Positions 19,341-27,967 of a stretch of DNA of 64,000 nt are shown in pieces. Position 1 is the stretch's first letter; each line of letters begins with the position of its first letter. Origin of the DNA: Flagellimonas sediminis (GTDB lineage Bacteria > Bacteroidota > Bacteroidia > Flavobacteriales > Flavobacteriaceae); assembly GCF_010500845.1 (NCBI RefSeq), contig NZ_JAAAMI010000001.1:186001-250000 (forward strand), written 5' to 3'. The position numbers were made by a program, and so were the translations under genes. The notes under the pieces are model-generated. The model was not told the origin of the DNA. It made no database searches and saw only the letters and a list, made by a program, of their open reading frames with translations.

Positions 19341-19853
19341 TCAATTGCCAATGTCTTCATTTGAAACAGTAAACACGATTTCTCCATACATGAAATAATC
19401 ACCATCCCTTATGGGTTTATCATATTTTAAAATACTCCAAGAGTCATAATTATAAGGGCTGTTCAATTCATTTCCCAAATAGCTGGGAGGTCCTATCCAT
19501 TCTTTTTTCAGTTCATCCCCCACAAACAGTTCAAACTTGCCATAATTATTAATATGGTCATAATAGATGCCCACATTTCTTTCAATTATCAATTTGGAAT
19601 TGCCATCTTTTACGCCATCAGAAGAAACGGAAGATGTAAAGTTGGCAGCCATTTTGGAGTTTGCTTTTAATCTAAGTGTATCTGATTTTTCATCTGTCGA
19701 ATCCAAGCTATGGTAAACAATAGTTACATCAACATTGGTGGCGTTTTCAAATACTCTTTGATAGAGATCAATATAAAAGGATTCTTCAGGGTCGCAGCTC
19801 AGCATACTAAGGCCAATCAGGATAGCTATAAAATGCATTGTCAACTTTTTCAT
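19341..19853 (-). CDS. Small lipoprotein of unknown function
   Basis: 170 residues with signal peptide and lipobox (LSMLSC, Cys20). I do not recognise the family; the mature part is beta-rich, with 'VDVTIVYHSLDS' and 'GKFELFVGDELKKEWIGPP'. Its first 47 bp overlap the 3' end of the metalloprotease frame, so the two are likely cotranscribed and may act together on the cell surface. Confidence 0.7.
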   Translation of the reverse strand: MKKLTMHFIAILIGLSMLSCDPEESFYIDLYQRVFENATNVDVTIVYHSLDSTDEKSDTLRLKANSKMAANFTSSVSSDGVKDGNSKLIIERNVGIYYDHINNYGKFELFVGDELKKEWIGPPSYLGNELNSPYNYDSWSILKYDKPIRDGDYFMYGEIVFTVSNEDIGN

Positions 19854-20862
19854 CGTATGTTGTTTTAGTTTTTAATTCGGCGATTAAATCGGTAAAAGTA
19901 TCCGTGGTGGATTTTAAGCACTCAAATATCTCTTTGGTCGAAACATCCGGCAGATTGTCCACATCTTGTAAAAACCCAGGATTGTACCAATCTTCATCCT
20001 TATTAAAATAATTGTTGCTACTTGGAAATTCTTTGTCGGTCAAAACAGCACTGAAATAATTCCCCCACATTTCGCCTATGCCACAATTTCCTGAATTTAT
20101 TCCATGTCCATCCCCATAGGCTCCATAGGTTATAATGTAATTGATATACTTGATCCAATACCCGCTGCCTACCTTTTTAAAATGGGAGGCATGGCCCAAT
20201 TCGTGGAAGGTGGTGGAGAAGACCCCATCGGTACCCTTACTGCTACCTGCTCTAATGAGAATGTCCGGGAGTATGTACTTGTACATTATCCATATTAAAT
20301 TTGCCGCTACTGTTATGCTATTTGCCTTGAAAAAAAAATCAGAGACCTTTGAACGGCTGGTAAATCCGGCATACCCCCATACCCGTCTTAGCATGGGCGC
20401 CGATGAATAACCCGTGCCTCCTAGCGCTACTATCCTTAGATTGTTGTGCGGCTGTCCAATACCCATTTGGGAACAATAATTAAAGTACTTTACCGTGGCA
20501 TTGTTCACCGTGGCCCACCGCCAGCCCACCGAATTGGTGTAAAAATCAAAGTTATGGCCATATCTACTTTTTTTACCCGCCCTGTACCTTGCCGATGAAA
20601 TACTTACTAACGAAGGCCAAACAATAAATCCCCTGGTGTTTTTGAATACCACTGTATAATGAACATCCCTTCGGTAACCCCGATTTACTTTGTAGTGGCC
20701 TGCAGAGTTTGTCCACCCCTTGGCCCATTTGAACCAACGTCTAGTTTTTACTTTCACACCGATCACAGGATCAAGTTTGTTTGTTACCGTATTGTGCACC
20801 TTTACATATCCCTCGGGCGTTTTTTTTGCTCTTCTCCACCATAGATGCGGCCGGTTCTTCAT
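19807..20862 (-). CDS. Zincin-type metalloprotease domain, 3' part of a frameshifted gene
   Basis: 351 residues if read from the first ATG, but residues before about 14 are out of frame with the natural protein. From 'TPEGYVKVHNTVTNKLDPVIGVKV' a carboxypeptidase-regulatory-like beta domain runs to about 75. A zinc-protease domain follows, with 'HELGHASH' at 220-227 (HExxH, His220/Glu221/His224) and a possible third ligand Glu264 in 'GEMWGNYF'. No signal peptide belongs to this frame. The upstream frame (20771-21511) supplies a lipoprotein N-terminus; the two join if one A is removed from the A8 run at 20820-20827. Substrate unknown. Confidence 0.7.
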   Translation of the reverse strand: MKNRPHLWWRRAKKTPEGYVKVHNTVTNKLDPVIGVKVKTRRWFKWAKGWTNSAGHYKVNRGYRRDVHYTVVFKNTRGFIVWPSLVSISSARYRAGKKSRYGHNFDFYTNSVGWRWATVNNATVKYFNYCSQMGIGQPHNNLRIVALGGTGYSSAPMLRRVWGYAGFTSRSKVSDFFFKANSITVAANLIWIMYKYILPDILIRAGSSKGTDGVFSTTFHELGHASHFKKVGSGYWIKYINYIITYGAYGDGHGINSGNCGIGEMWGNYFSAVLTDKEFPSSNNYFNKDEDWYNPGFLQDVDNLPDVSTKEIFECLKSTTDTFTDLIAELKTKTTYDEKVDNAFYSYPDWP

Positions 20863-21511
20863 AATTTCCGGTCAGCCGGAGTGCCTCGTCCTCCAAATCG
20901 AACAAAAATTGTTTGGAGATTCCCGTCCTGCCTGCAATGGTCGTGGTCTTGGAACCATTTTCCGTCTCCTCTCCTTCAACGTTTGAAGGCTCGATCAAAA
21001 ACAAATCCTCGACTTTCTCAAAAGTTATATCTTTTGGAAATTCGTAATCTTTGACCACAGAGACATAAAGCCATTGACCTTCCTGGATCTGGGTATCCCC
21101 ATCCATATAATAATCACCTTCCTGTTCAATTTCAACATCCAATGGAATCTCTGATAAATTGAGTGAATCTGCTAACAGCAATTGTTTTTGTTCGTCATTT
21201 TCCACCCAAAACTTCATATAATAATCCGTAGTGGTAATCTCAGAAGAGTCCTTGAGGATTTGGGAATCATAACCCTTTTGACCCTTTTCCAACTTCTTAA
21301 TGAGATTGGCGTAGGCCCTCCTCATATTCACCACCGAATATGGATTCTCTAGCTTTTTGCCAAGCTTGATTTGCTTTAAAATGTCAGGTTCTTCCATGGC
21401 CAATGGAGGGGGAGAATGATTGATTTGCGGTTCCTCCTTTTCACAGGAGAAGATGACACAGGCCACAATTGCTATTTTTGCCATAGCCCAATACATTTTT
21501 CTTTGTTTCAT
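20771..21511 (-). CDS. Lipoprotein N-terminal part of the frameshifted metalloprotease
   Basis: 246 residues in its own frame, of which about the first 230 look genuine. Signal peptide with lipobox (VIFSC, Cys23), then an acidic linker and an alpha/beta pro-region (about 45-175) with 'YYMKFWVENDEQKQLLL'. After 'MVEKSKK' the frame runs into a low-quality tail and stops. Correcting the A8 run gives a continuous product of roughly 570 residues: lipoprotein, pro-region, beta domain, HExxH protease. It is either a true indel, a phase-variable tract or a sequencing error. Confidence 0.65.
   Translation of the reverse strand: MKQRKMYWAMAKIAIVACVIFSCEKEEPQINHSPPPLAMEEPDILKQIKLGKKLENPYSVVNMRRAYANLIKKLEKGQKGYDSQILKDSSEITTTDYYMKFWVENDEQKQLLLADSLNLSEIPLDVEIEQEGDYYMDGDTQIQEGQWLYVSVVKDYEFPKDITFEKVEDLFLIEPSNVEGEETENGSKTTTIAGRTGISKQFLFDLEDEALRLTGNYEEPAASMVEKSKKNARGICKGAQYGNKQT
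20820..20827 (-). other. A8 homopolymer at the frameshift
   Basis: Eight A on the coding (minus) strand. Reading upstream frame 'E-K-S-K-K', seven A would lead directly into 'T-P-E-G-Y-V-K', the start of the downstream beta domain. Both flanking frames have good protein-like sequence right up to this point. Confidence 0.75.
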
Positions 21512-21671
21512 ATTAAAAAGATTTTAAATGTTCTTGGGGTATGCTGCCGAATCTTAGATAAGGTAATGACTTACAATGTGCAAATCGAGGCCTTATTGAC
21601 GGATAATCCCTTTTGATTTGGTGGATGCACGTTTTTAATTGATACATGAAAATTCTTATTTTAATTGTAAG

Positions 21672-23036
21672 CTAATACTTTACACCTGGGGTAAAATCTT
21701 GTGGGGCATTTTGGGGCAGTTTTATGGTGCCTGCATCCCCGGTATCGTTAAATAGGGTCCACTCAGAAAAGGAGTAAATAGGATTGCCTTCTATAATGTT
21801 TGTGTTTCGAACTGCACGCCCGTCCTCAAACTCGTGGTTGGTATTGGAACCGTCTTCGCCGACAATTCCAAACACATCGATGACGGTACCAAAAGGATCC
21901 ACAAGTTCCAAATTGTCATCCCCATTGGAATCGGCCGGACTGTTGGTAGAAACTCCCAGATCGGGTGCAAACCCATACACCAATTGAAATTCCTCAGCAT
22001 TGGGCGAAATCACCAAAGTGCTCTCCGCGCCGATGATCAATCCTGACAAATCGATTGTTGAACTTACTTCGGTTCCATCATTGGTATAGCGGCGAAGGGT
22101 CCATTTGTTCAGATCCAAAGGTTCTGTAGCGGAGTTGTACAGTTCCACAAACCGTGCACCGGAATTGTTGTCAGGGTCGGCCAGTTCCGTGATAAAAATT
22201 TGGGTGGAAGTGAATTCAGTGATAATCTCTGGGCAGCGTTCGTTTGTAAAATCAATATCCTCCAAACTTCGAATAATCAGTTGGGGATTTTTACCATCCT
22301 TCACCAAAATTCCAGTTATGGAACCATTACCCTCCGGAAGGATTTCAGCTTGAAAATCAGCATATCCACTGTTGAGCAACACCAGTTCGTTTTCTTCGCA
22401 ATCATGAAGATGTCGTTCGGTTTCCTCTGTTGCCATAGCAAAGGGTTCTCCCAATTCATCATCCACAACCTCCAAACCATCCAACTGAACCAAAATATTT
22501 AGTGGAAGGGTGTCCAAAGCTGAAATTGTGGTCAAAAGAGGTTCTACAATTTCGTGATCATCACAAGCTGCAAAAACATGTTCGAATACTTTTTGGTTGG
22601 GTAATCTGCCGATGGACAGGTTCCCAAACGAAGAAAAAGCACTTCCCAATCTGATGTTCCCTTCCTTGTTGACCATATAGAGATCTTTCAGTTTGAGAAA
22701 AACCTTGCCTCCTTCGGGATATAGGAGATGGGACTGCCGTATATCCACTTCCAGTTGCAGACCGTAAGTAGGTTTGGATGGTTTATCTTGAATGAAAAGT
22801 GTGCTGAAAAAATTTCCAGCCTTATCCGAAGAAATCACATAACCCTCCAAAATCAAGCTGTCCTTGATCTGTGTGACCTCCTCTGTTGAAAGGGAATCCA
22901 ATTCCACAAAACTGATGTTGGCCTTCAAATCGGTATTGCAATTTTCCTTTGGAGTATCAAAATCCGAGCTTTCCACACAGGAAAACATCAACAGTAACAA
23001 TGCACTAATCAATATGGCAAAAAATAAATTTTTCAT
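21672..23036 (-). CDS. DUF5689 and lamin-tail domain lipoprotein
   Basis: The ATG at 23036 gives 454 residues with a clean signal peptide and lipobox (LMFSC); an upstream in-frame start at 23099 would lie inside the TonB receptor gene and spoil the signal. After the lipobox comes a DUF5689 OB-like region ('ILEGYVISSDKAGNFFSTLFIQD', 'GLQLEVDIRQSHLLYPEGGKVFL'), then a lamin-tail domain from about 285 ('IFITELADPDNNSGARFVELYNS', 'LDLNKWTLRRYT'). Lamin-tail domains occur in many secreted nucleases. It starts 11 bp after the receptor stop, so the two form an operon, and the divergent neighbour is a secreted endonuclease/phosphatase. Confidence 0.88.
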   Translation of the reverse strand: MKNLFFAILISALLLLMFSCVESSDFDTPKENCNTDLKANISFVELDSLSTEEVTQIKDSLILEGYVISSDKAGNFFSTLFIQDKPSKPTYGLQLEVDIRQSHLLYPEGGKVFLKLKDLYMVNKEGNIRLGSAFSSFGNLSIGRLPNQKVFEHVFAACDDHEIVEPLLTTISALDTLPLNILVQLDGLEVVDDELGEPFAMATEETERHLHDCEENELVLLNSGYADFQAEILPEGNGSITGILVKDGKNPQLIIRSLEDIDFTNERCPEIITEFTSTQIFITELADPDNNSGARFVELYNSATEPLDLNKWTLRRYTNDGTEVSSTIDLSGLIIGAESTLVISPNAEEFQLVYGFAPDLGVSTNSPADSNGDDNLELVDPFGTVIDVFGIVGEDGSNTNHEFEDGRAVRNTNIIEGNPIYSFSEWTLFNDTGDAGTIKLPQNAPQDFTPGVKY

Positions 23037-23047
23037 GATTTCAAGAT

Positions 23048-25783
23048 TTAAAAGCTTATCGCCAAGTTTAAAAAATAGGTGCGCCCGTAGCTGTACCAAT
23101 ATTTGGGTCCGAAGGAAGAAACCCCACTCAGGTTATCCTTTTGCATCTGACCAAAGTTTCCATTTCGACTTTGTTCATAGCCTCCCGTCCTAAAAACCGA
23201 ATCAAAGAGATTGCTAACACTTACAAAGGCACTGATATATTTTTTACCCCAAAGCCAAGATTTTCCACCTACCAGATTCAACAGATAGATATCCTCCATC
23301 TTTTTCTGTTGGAGCAGTTTGGCCACATTTTTGTCAGTGGCATCAGGAAATTGCTCGCCAGTTTCAGGGTCCAACAAAAAGCTTTGGGTACGGGCAATGG
23401 TGGAAAGGCTGATATAATTTTCGGTGAGGTAATTGGCTGTCGCTCCCAACCACCAATATTTGGGAGAGCGGTACTCCACCCCTACGGCCAAAGCCGTTTG
23501 TGGACCTTGCGCCAATCGTAGATCCTTCAATTTGGCAATTCCCAAATCTACCGTTCCTTCGGTGGCTATCAATTCGTCCTCTGCTCCAGAAGTATCAAAA
23601 TTAATCTGAACCGAAGGGTCGCTTGCATACACATAACTCCCCAAATTCCCAGCAAGATTCACCTTCACACTGGATGATGCCTCGTATTGAAATCCAAACT
23701 CTATTCCCTTGTGGAGCTTGTCCAATCCTGAGATCACCTCTTGCACAAAATCGGAGCCCAGCCCAGAATCCACAAAAAAGAAATTGATGTCTGTGGTATT
23801 CATAAACCGAGTGTAAAAAGCGGTCACACGGCCAGTTAAAGTGGGCAAGCGAACAAAATAACCGAGATCAACCGTGGTAATGGTTTCCTTCAGTATATCG
23901 GGGACCACCTCGTTATGTTCCCTTGGATTGATAAAAATGTTCTGGACCACCGGGGGCCGTTCCAATTTGGCTGCACTTGCCGTGATCCAATGTCTGCCGG
24001 TGATGAAATAGGAAAATCCTCCTTTTATCCCAATACCTGAAAAGGCAACCTTTTCACTTGGGCCAAAAGAATTTTCCAAATACCGTTCGTTGGTGAAAAG
24101 TCCGTTTCGCTGCACATTGAAACTAGTCATGGAAGCCGATGCAAAACCATTCCATTTATTGGCAACATAGGCGATTTGCCCAAAACATTCTAACTGTGAA
24201 GCATTTACATCGTAGTTATAGTTGATGGTCTCTCCTTTAACCTTCTGAAGATTTCCATCCACATCATTCAAGGTATTGGAGAAGGTGTCCATATCCTCAT
24301 AAAATTCCGAACCCAACATATCGGTAATCTCGGCATAGTTTTTCGAGGTTAGCTTTCGATAATTTACTCCCCCACCAAACTGAAAACGTTCACCAAGGTG
24401 ATAGTCAAAACTGGTGGCAGCAGTAATGGTTTTATCTTCCACCACATCATCATAAAGAAGGTAGGCTGCGTTTCCATTGTTATTGGCATTGGCATCATAC
24501 AATTGGCTCCACTTCCATTGCGGATGTTCCAAAAATGCTTCTCGTGCCAAGTCGGCGTTCACAAAATCGGCACCCAATGAACTGTTGATATGGTAACTGG
24601 GTAGATATCGGTAGTAGGTGGGGTCTGGATTTGGGGCATTGTAATACCCCAATCTACTCCTGGAATACTTTCCTGTTTGATAGGACACTCCAACCGTCCA
24701 GTTCAGTTTTCCAGTTTCCAGGGTATAGTTTAGAAGTAAAAGGGGCTCAAAAATATCGCGTTCACGCGAATTCCTGATTTTGCCATCCTGTTCTCCCCAG
24801 TATGGGTTGTATTGGTTGCCCATCAACTCAAAAACCTCTTCCGTCAACGCTGCAGAGCGACCTCTCCGGTTTCGGGCCAAAATTGCGGAAAACGAAATAC
24901 TGTTCTGCTGATTGGGTTGATATTCAAAGGCTCCAAAAAAGGAATAGGCATCGTACAAGGTACCCTCAACATATCCTTCGTTGGCCCATCTTCTCGAAGC
25001 GGACACCGAATAGGCCAAACCACTTTTTTGCAATCCCGAATTGTATGTTGCCATGACCCGTCCTCGATAAGTTCGGTTGGACATGGAGGAAGAAACACGC
25101 ACACCAGGTCGCATTCTCGACGGTCGGGTATCAATATTGGTGTTTCCCAAAATACCTCCAAATGTATAAGGATTCCTTTCGAGCGCATTGGTATATTCCT
25201 GATTGCGAATCACATCGTTGAGTCCTCCCCAGTTGTTCCATTGGGGTCGACCATCAATAAACTTGTTCATGGGAATACCATTAATTAACACCACCCCATT
25301 TTGTGAATCGTATCCCCGAACCTTAAAAAAAGCTTGTCCAAAATCGAAGGCGGCCCTGCTCAAATAAATATCCCTTGTTGACTGTAATAATCCTGACACT
25401 CCGGAGATAGAAGTATCCTCATCGGTAAGTTCCACATCGGTAAGGGTGATAAGGTTGTCCGTTTTTTCCAGAACAATGTCCCTATCCAAATACACGGAAC
25501 CTAAATCAATCGGATTCCCATCCAGAAATACAGAAAACCGTTTGGGAACAAAATCTTGGGCAGTAAACACCAAGATCTGTTCACCAGAAACCAAGGTTTC
25601 CATCTCAAATTTTCCTTCGGAATCAGTTGTAAATGTTTTTGAAGTGCCTTCAAAGGCCAAGGAAATGTTGGGAATAGGCACGTTTATACCCCGTTCCAGA
25701 ACATTTCCCTTGATCACTGTACCTTGCTGACCGAAAAGATTGGGGCCAAAACAAAGCACAGCCAAGAGCATAGCTGTTCTCAT
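23048..25783 (-). CDS. TonB-dependent receptor with carboxypeptidase-like N-domain
   Basis: 911 residues: signal peptide to about residue 18, a CarboxypepD_reg-like domain ('GTVIKGNVLERGINVPIPNISLAFEG', about 20-100), a plug ('DFGQAFFKVRGYDSQNGVVLINGIPMNKFIDGRPQWNNWGGL' region), and a large beta-barrel ending in 'NLAISF'. It is an outer-membrane importer driven by TonB. Its operon partner (DUF5689/lamin-tail lipoprotein) and the divergent secreted endonuclease suggest import of products released from an extracellular polymer or phosphoester, perhaps nucleic acid. Substrate is inferred only from context. Confidence 0.93.
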   Translation of the reverse strand: MRTAMLLAVLCFGPNLFGQQGTVIKGNVLERGINVPIPNISLAFEGTSKTFTTDSEGKFEMETLVSGEQILVFTAQDFVPKRFSVFLDGNPIDLGSVYLDRDIVLEKTDNLITLTDVELTDEDTSISGVSGLLQSTRDIYLSRAAFDFGQAFFKVRGYDSQNGVVLINGIPMNKFIDGRPQWNNWGGLNDVIRNQEYTNALERNPYTFGGILGNTNIDTRPSRMRPGVRVSSSMSNRTYRGRVMATYNSGLQKSGLAYSVSASRRWANEGYVEGTLYDAYSFFGAFEYQPNQQNSISFSAILARNRRGRSAALTEEVFELMGNQYNPYWGEQDGKIRNSRERDIFEPLLLLNYTLETGKLNWTVGVSYQTGKYSRSRLGYYNAPNPDPTYYRYLPSYHINSSLGADFVNADLAREAFLEHPQWKWSQLYDANANNNGNAAYLLYDDVVEDKTITAATSFDYHLGERFQFGGGVNYRKLTSKNYAEITDMLGSEFYEDMDTFSNTLNDVDGNLQKVKGETINYNYDVNASQLECFGQIAYVANKWNGFASASMTSFNVQRNGLFTNERYLENSFGPSEKVAFSGIGIKGGFSYFITGRHWITASAAKLERPPVVQNIFINPREHNEVVPDILKETITTVDLGYFVRLPTLTGRVTAFYTRFMNTTDINFFFVDSGLGSDFVQEVISGLDKLHKGIEFGFQYEASSSVKVNLAGNLGSYVYASDPSVQINFDTSGAEDELIATEGTVDLGIAKLKDLRLAQGPQTALAVGVEYRSPKYWWLGATANYLTENYISLSTIARTQSFLLDPETGEQFPDATDKNVAKLLQQKKMEDIYLLNLVGGKSWLWGKKYISAFVSVSNLFDSVFRTGGYEQSRNGNFGQMQKDNLSGVSSFGPKYWYSYGRTYFLNLAISF

Positions 25784-25856
25784 AAATTAAGTAGGTTAAT
25801 TAAATAAAAAGGGGTTGTAATTGCTGTACAAACTGCGAAAAGCGAACAATCTTACT

Positions 25857-25864
25857 TATTTTTG
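25857..25864 (+). promoter_or_regulatory. Probable -7 promoter element (TATTTTTG)
   Basis: Exact TAnnTTTG match 18 bp before the ATG at 25883, in the 99-bp region shared with the divergent receptor operon. Confidence 0.4.
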
Positions 25865-25882
25865 TAGGAAATTCAAAATAGA

Positions 25883-26920
25883 ATGCGATTATTAATATGC
25901 CTACTTGTATTAATATCGACCTCATTACATGGACAGGAGTCCAAAACTTTTACCCTTAGAACCATTGCGTTCTACAATTGTGAAAATCTGTTCGACACGG
26001 AGAACGATTCGCTCACCTTTGATGACGACCGTACCCCGGACGGCAGTTACCATTGGACCCAGGAACGGTATCTAAAAAAGGTGGAAAACCTCTCGAAGGT
26101 TTTGGCACAAATAGGTGAAGAGACTTCCAAAACCTCTCCGGACATTATCGGTCTAAGTGAAGTGGAAAACCGAAAGGTGGTTGAAGATTTGGTGCATCAT
26201 CCCAATCTTTTGGAGAAGGGCTATGAAATCATCCATTTTGATTCGCCGGACGAGCGGGGCATTGATGTGGCACTGTTGTACAAAACCTCATCGTTTTTAC
26301 CCACTTCCTTTAAAAGCCATCGTCTTTTACTTTTTGATGATATGGGAGAGAGGGAATATACCCGAGACCAATTGGTGGTGGGTGGGATCATGGATAACGA
26401 AGAACTCTACTTTATTGTAAACCATTGGCCATCCCGAAGAGGTGGGCCAGCTAAAAGTCAGCCCTTCCGGGTGCGGGCCGCCTTGTTGAACAAACGTATC
26501 ATAGACTCGGTACGAACATTGAATCCTGATGCAAAAATTATTGCCATGGGCGACCTGAACGATGACCCCATTGATGATAGTCTTAAAAAAGTATTGAAAA
26601 CCAAGGCCAAAGCAAATCAACTGGACAGTGTAAGTCTGTTCAATCCGATGGAAAGTTTGTTCCGCAAAGGTATTGGTTCTTTGGCCTATGGTGACAAATG
26701 GAACCTTTTTGACCAGATTTTCATGACTCCCAACTTGGCCACAGAAAACCGAGAAACATTATCCTTTTGGAAAGCAGGGATTTTTTCGGCTTCTTTCCTC
26801 AAAACAGAAAAAGGGAGGTACAAAGGTTATCCGTTACGGACATATTCCGGAGGCACCTACACGGCAGGGTATAGCGACCATTTTCCTGCTTATGTGTTTT
26901 TAATCAAGGAGGTTGAATGA
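25883..26920 (+). CDS. Secreted endonuclease/exonuclease/phosphatase family enzyme
   Basis: 345 residues with a signal peptide cut near LHGQES. The EEP fold motifs are in order: 'FYNCENLFDTEND' (about 31-43), 'GLSEVENRKVVEDL' (metal Glu), 'IVNHWPSRRGG', 'IAMGDLNDDPIDD', and the final 'GYSDHFPAY' with the Asp-His pair. It should hydrolyse phosphodiester or phosphomonoester bonds outside the cytoplasm. It is divergent from the receptor/lamin-tail operon; together they look like a degrade-and-import locus. Confidence 0.9.
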   Translation: MRLLICLLVLISTSLHGQESKTFTLRTIAFYNCENLFDTENDSLTFDDDRTPDGSYHWTQERYLKKVENLSKVLAQIGEETSKTSPDIIGLSEVENRKVVEDLVHHPNLLEKGYEIIHFDSPDERGIDVALLYKTSSFLPTSFKSHRLLLFDDMGEREYTRDQLVVGGIMDNEELYFIVNHWPSRRGGPAKSQPFRVRAALLNKRIIDSVRTLNPDAKIIAMGDLNDDPIDDSLKKVLKTKAKANQLDSVSLFNPMESLFRKGIGSLAYGDKWNLFDQIFMTPNLATENRETLSFWKAGIFSASFLKTEKGRYKGYPLRTYSGGTYTAGYSDHFPAYVFLIKEVE

Positions 26921-26947
26921 GATTCCCTCCAAAGAAATAGGGTGAGT

Positions 26948-27430
26948 TTAGTTTCTGGTATCAAACTCAACAAATTGCTTTCCGAGGGCATTGTATATTA
27001 AGCCAATTGTATCTCTTTCAGATTCGGGTTTGGTTATGAAAGTTTGCTCGTCAAACAATTTCTCATTAACAAATGCAGATATTTTAATCACTGCTGAATC
27101 CGCTACAGTTATATCACCTTTGACCTGTCCCAAAGCAATTCGAAGACCTAAGGATACCAGGTCATCCTCAAATTCGAAGACATGATGTACCTCACTTCCA
27201 AGTTCATACTGTATAATAGAATCTGAGAAAGCCCCTCCATTGACAGAAACTCTCTCTTCACCAAATGAAAAAATAGAAAGCTGAGTATCGTATACCTCAA
27301 AGTCACCACTCATATCTATGGCAATGGACATCTTTTTTGGTTCAATGGCCTCGGGTTCCACAGGATTTTCTTCATCACTGCAACCATAAACCAAAACTAT
27401 CAAAAACAGTGGCAAAAAAAGCTTGGTCAT
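26948..27430 (-). CDS. Small lipoprotein of unknown function
   Basis: 160 residues with a signal peptide and lipobox (LVYGC, Cys17), then an acidic, proline-rich linker ('SDEENPVEPEAIEPKK') and a beta-rich domain. No family is recognised. It converges on the endonuclease gene and lies 8 bp after the membrane protein gene ending at 27439, so it may share that transcript. Confidence 0.7.
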   Translation of the reverse strand: MTKLFLPLFLIVLVYGCSDEENPVEPEAIEPKKMSIAIDMSGDFEVYDTQLSIFSFGEERVSVNGGAFSDSIIQYELGSEVHHVFEFEDDLVSLGLRIALGQVKGDITVADSAVIKISAFVNEKLFDEQTFITKPESERDTIGLIYNALGKQFVEFDTRN

Positions 27431-27438
27431 GGGCTACT

Positions 27439-27876
27439 TCAGGCAAACCATTGTCCCCAAGGGATACGGCTCAAAATCAACAAAAGGCCAAGACCGTAGA
27501 AAATGGAAATGGTCTTGAACTTTTTATCGCTCTCCATAAACTTTTTGTGTCTGGACCAACCAATCGTAATCAAGGCCAATGCGATGATATTGATAAAGGG
27601 GTGCTCCACGGCCAAAAGTCGGGCAGGGGCATTTAAACCACTCATTCCCAATGCCTGAATGGCCTTTAAACCGTTGGCAGAGATAAAATAGAGGACCAAC
27701 CCCACCAATAACTGAATATGGCTCAAAATCAATGCAAAAAGGCTAATGCGAAGATCTTTGTGCATGGTGAAGTCTTTTTTGCCCAACCAGCCCAAAAGAG
27801 CATTGATTACGGCCACGATCAAGACGGCCAAAACAACATAGGCTAAATAGGAGTGTAGGTTCTTTATAATTTCCAT
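27439..27876 (-). CDS. Four-helix membrane protein, cytochrome-b-like annotation
   Basis: 145 residues with four membrane helices (about 9-29, 44-65, 88-107, 122-142). Histidines fall at or near helix ends ('NLHSYLAYV', 'SHIQLLVG', 'VEHPFINIIAL'), which fits the usual label of small cytochrome-b-like protein in Flavobacteriia. Heme binding is not proven from this. No signal peptide is cleaved. It lies after the terminator of the large TonB receptor and has its own leader. Confidence 0.7.
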   Translation of the reverse strand: MEIIKNLHSYLAYVVLAVLIVAVINALLGWLGKKDFTMHKDLRISLFALILSHIQLLVGLVLYFISANGLKAIQALGMSGLNAPARLLAVEHPFINIIALALITIGWSRHKKFMESDKKFKTISIFYGLGLLLILSRIPWGQWFA

Positions 27877-27920
27877 GTGGTATAGTTTGTGGTTTTAAAA
27901 GTACGGATTTTAAGCATAAA

Positions 27921-27946
27921 AAAACCCTGCCGGTGGGCAGGGTTTT
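27921..27946 (-). terminator. Intrinsic terminator after the TonB receptor
   Basis: Stem AAAACCCTGCC / GGCAGGGTTTT with loop GGTG, 22 bp after the receptor stop on the minus strand, followed by T-rich sequence. It is near-symmetrical and could work on both strands. Confidence 0.9.
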
Positions 27947-27967
27947 CATTATTTGTTCAGGCTTGGA

